Positions 62,880-64,000 of a stretch of 64,000 nt of DNA are shown in pieces; position 1 is the first letter of the stretch; each line of letters begins with the position of its first letter. Source of the stretch: Kalmusia sp. IMI 367209 (Eukaryota > Ascomycota > Dothideomycetes > Pleosporales > Didymosphaeriaceae). The position numbers and the translations under genes are program-made. The DNA lies in contig JAPEUQ010000010.1 in NCBI GenBank assembly GCA_027946365.1, positions 930,001 to 994,000 on the forward strand. Direction: 5' to 3'. The notes under the pieces are model-generated. The model saw only the letters and a program-made list of their open reading frames with translations, made no database searches and was not told where the DNA came from.

Positions 62880-64000
62880 TTACAGCTTTCCCCCTTCCTT
62901 TACCCATACCTTCCTCACAAACTCCTCAACGTCACCCCATAGGTCCTCTGGTCTCTCTAGCGCGGCGAAATGTCCACCTTGTTCATGTTGCGCATAACTC
63001 ACCAGGTTCATTTCGTTCTCGAGTATGTATTTGATGCCCGGGAAGAGTTCTTTAGGAAAAAAGGAATAGCCGGCAGGTTTTGTCAGTGGGGGCAGGGGTT
63101 GTCGGGCGCCACGGAAGAGGCCGTGGTAGGGGTATATAGAGCGGGGGAAAGAGGAAGTGAACCAGTAGAGGGATATGTTTGTGAGTATGGTGTCGAGGGT
63201 TGGGTCTTCGTCGGACCACTCGAGGAATTTCTCGCCGATCCTGGGTCTCGTTAGAGGTCTGCACGTAGGATAGTGTGGGCCGGAGGGATCGAAATGGTAG
63301 GGGCTTACCATGCCAGTAACGCTAGAGGACTTGAGGAAAGCACGTGTCCAATCGTACTAGGCCTCGTACCATGCTCCTGGGCATACGCAGTGCCGATCTC
63401 TCGCCATTTAAGAGCCTTTTCGAAGGAGCTTTTCTCCAGCGCATTCAGCTTCTCCGGGTCCGGCTGTGTGGTCGTACTGAACATATTCACTGGGGTTGTC
63501 AGTCCCTTGCCTCGAAGGCTTGATGTACAGTCATAAAACAAAAAATTTTGAGGACTTTTCCACTCCTGTACCATGTGTCCTAGGGCAACTCGGCACACAA
63601 CGCGTCCTCATACTTTTGCCAAGAGCTGTATATGACTTACGATGAGCACCCACGACCCCCTCGTACGTCGCCGCCATGATCCTAGCCAGGAAGCTGCCCA
63701 CATCCCCACCCTGAACAAAGTATTTTTCGAATCCCAGACTCTGCATGAGGTTATGCATGACCTCGGCCGAGTCCCTCACGCCCCAGTCCCTGTCTACCGG
63801 GCCTCCCGAACTAAGCGTGTAGCCCGGCAGACTCGGAATAATGATGTGGTACGGCAGTTCCTTCCCCTCATACTGCTTCTTGATCACCTCTAGCATGGGC
63901 AAAAACTCGATGAAAGACCCGGGCCAGCCATGCATGGCAATGATCGGGATCGCGTCCTTCTTCGTGGAAAATAGAGCCACGAAGTGCACGTCGAAGTCGT
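62880..64000 (-). CDS. Epoxide hydrolase (microsomal type, EHN family), C-terminal part
   Basis: Three exons visible, 64000-63641, 63489-63309, 63240-62880, covering the last 300 or so residues; the 5' part lies beyond the right edge. The alpha/beta-hydrolase core shows the oxyanion motif HGWPGSF, SLPGYTLSSGGP and the nucleophile GGDVGSFLARIMA (Asp in GGDxGS). HLNMFS follows after the first join, a cap Tyr is likely in FPRSIYPY, and the catalytic His lies in EQGGHFAALERPEDL. This is the fungal juvenile-hormone/microsomal epoxide hydrolase pattern: an Asp-ester intermediate is hydrolysed by a His-activated water, turning epoxides into diols. The physiological substrate is unknown. Joins are phase-consistent; the larger intron is 151 nt. 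Confidence 0.9.

Noticed and set aside
1..64000. tRNA, rRNA, snoRNA or CRISPR features
   Set aside because: No B-box-like motif with a foldable cloverleaf, no rRNA-like blocks, no regularly spaced repeats outside coding tandem repeats were found by eye.

Overview
The window is nuclear DNA of a filamentous ascomycete (Pezizomycotina; Dothideomycetes is a guess from overall gene style). Genes lie on both strands, are spaced roughly 0.3-2.6 kb apart, and carry many short introns (about 45-80 nt) with GT...CTAAC/CTGAC...AG signals. Typical fungal families are present: C2H2-Zn(II)2Cys6 regulator, DUF6536 membrane protein, arrestin adaptor, pectin lyase with a CBM1, and sugar and drug MFS carriers. 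No rRNA, tRNA, CRISPR or phage features were seen.

Layout. 1-7.2 kb: partial ubiquilin (Dsk2), quinone oxidoreductase, Cdc20 and a Kelch-BTB protein. 7.6-12.9 kb: SDR, a divergent C2H2-Zn2Cys6 factor and a GMC oxidoreductase, a possible small co-regulated oxidoreductase group. 13.3-16.3 kb: eight-exon DUF6536 membrane protein. 17.8-25.2 kb: mitochondrial acyl-CoA dehydrogenase and a giant coiled-coil protein. 27.8-33.5 kb: arrestin with a PPxY motif, a possible unrecognised small gene, and pectin lyase-CBM1. 34.4-39.6 kb: HRD3 (ERAD) divergent from a DHA2-type MFS carrier. 40.6-44.9 kb: zinc-knuckle RNA-binding protein and a sugar-type MFS carrier. 46.5-50.0 kb: secreted tandem-repeat protein abutting a degenerate GH18-like domain. 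51-54.9 kb: SRA-YDG protein and a PAF-acetylhydrolase-like enzyme. 55.8-64 kb: Rab GTPase, MITE-like element, PA-TM-RING ubiquitin ligase, Ngg1/Ada3 and an epoxide hydrolase cut by the right edge.

The genes mostly serve unrelated housekeeping roles. Protein quality control recurs (Dsk2, HRD3, the RING ligase, Cdc20 for APC/C, and the arrestin as a probable ubiquitin-ligase adaptor), but I see no sign that these are co-regulated.

The most striking pattern is that six otherwise well-conserved loci are each broken by one or two single-base frame errors, most of them at or beside short C/G runs. This looks more like residual assembly indels than pseudogenisation. The most biologically unusual locus is the secreted repeat protein with its adjoining GH18-like sequence. 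The clearest mobile-element relic is a roughly 290-bp element at 57.05-57.36 kb with inverted ends and a 10-bp flanking direct repeat. All exon joins are my own reading of splice signals and reading phase; none is supported by transcripts here.
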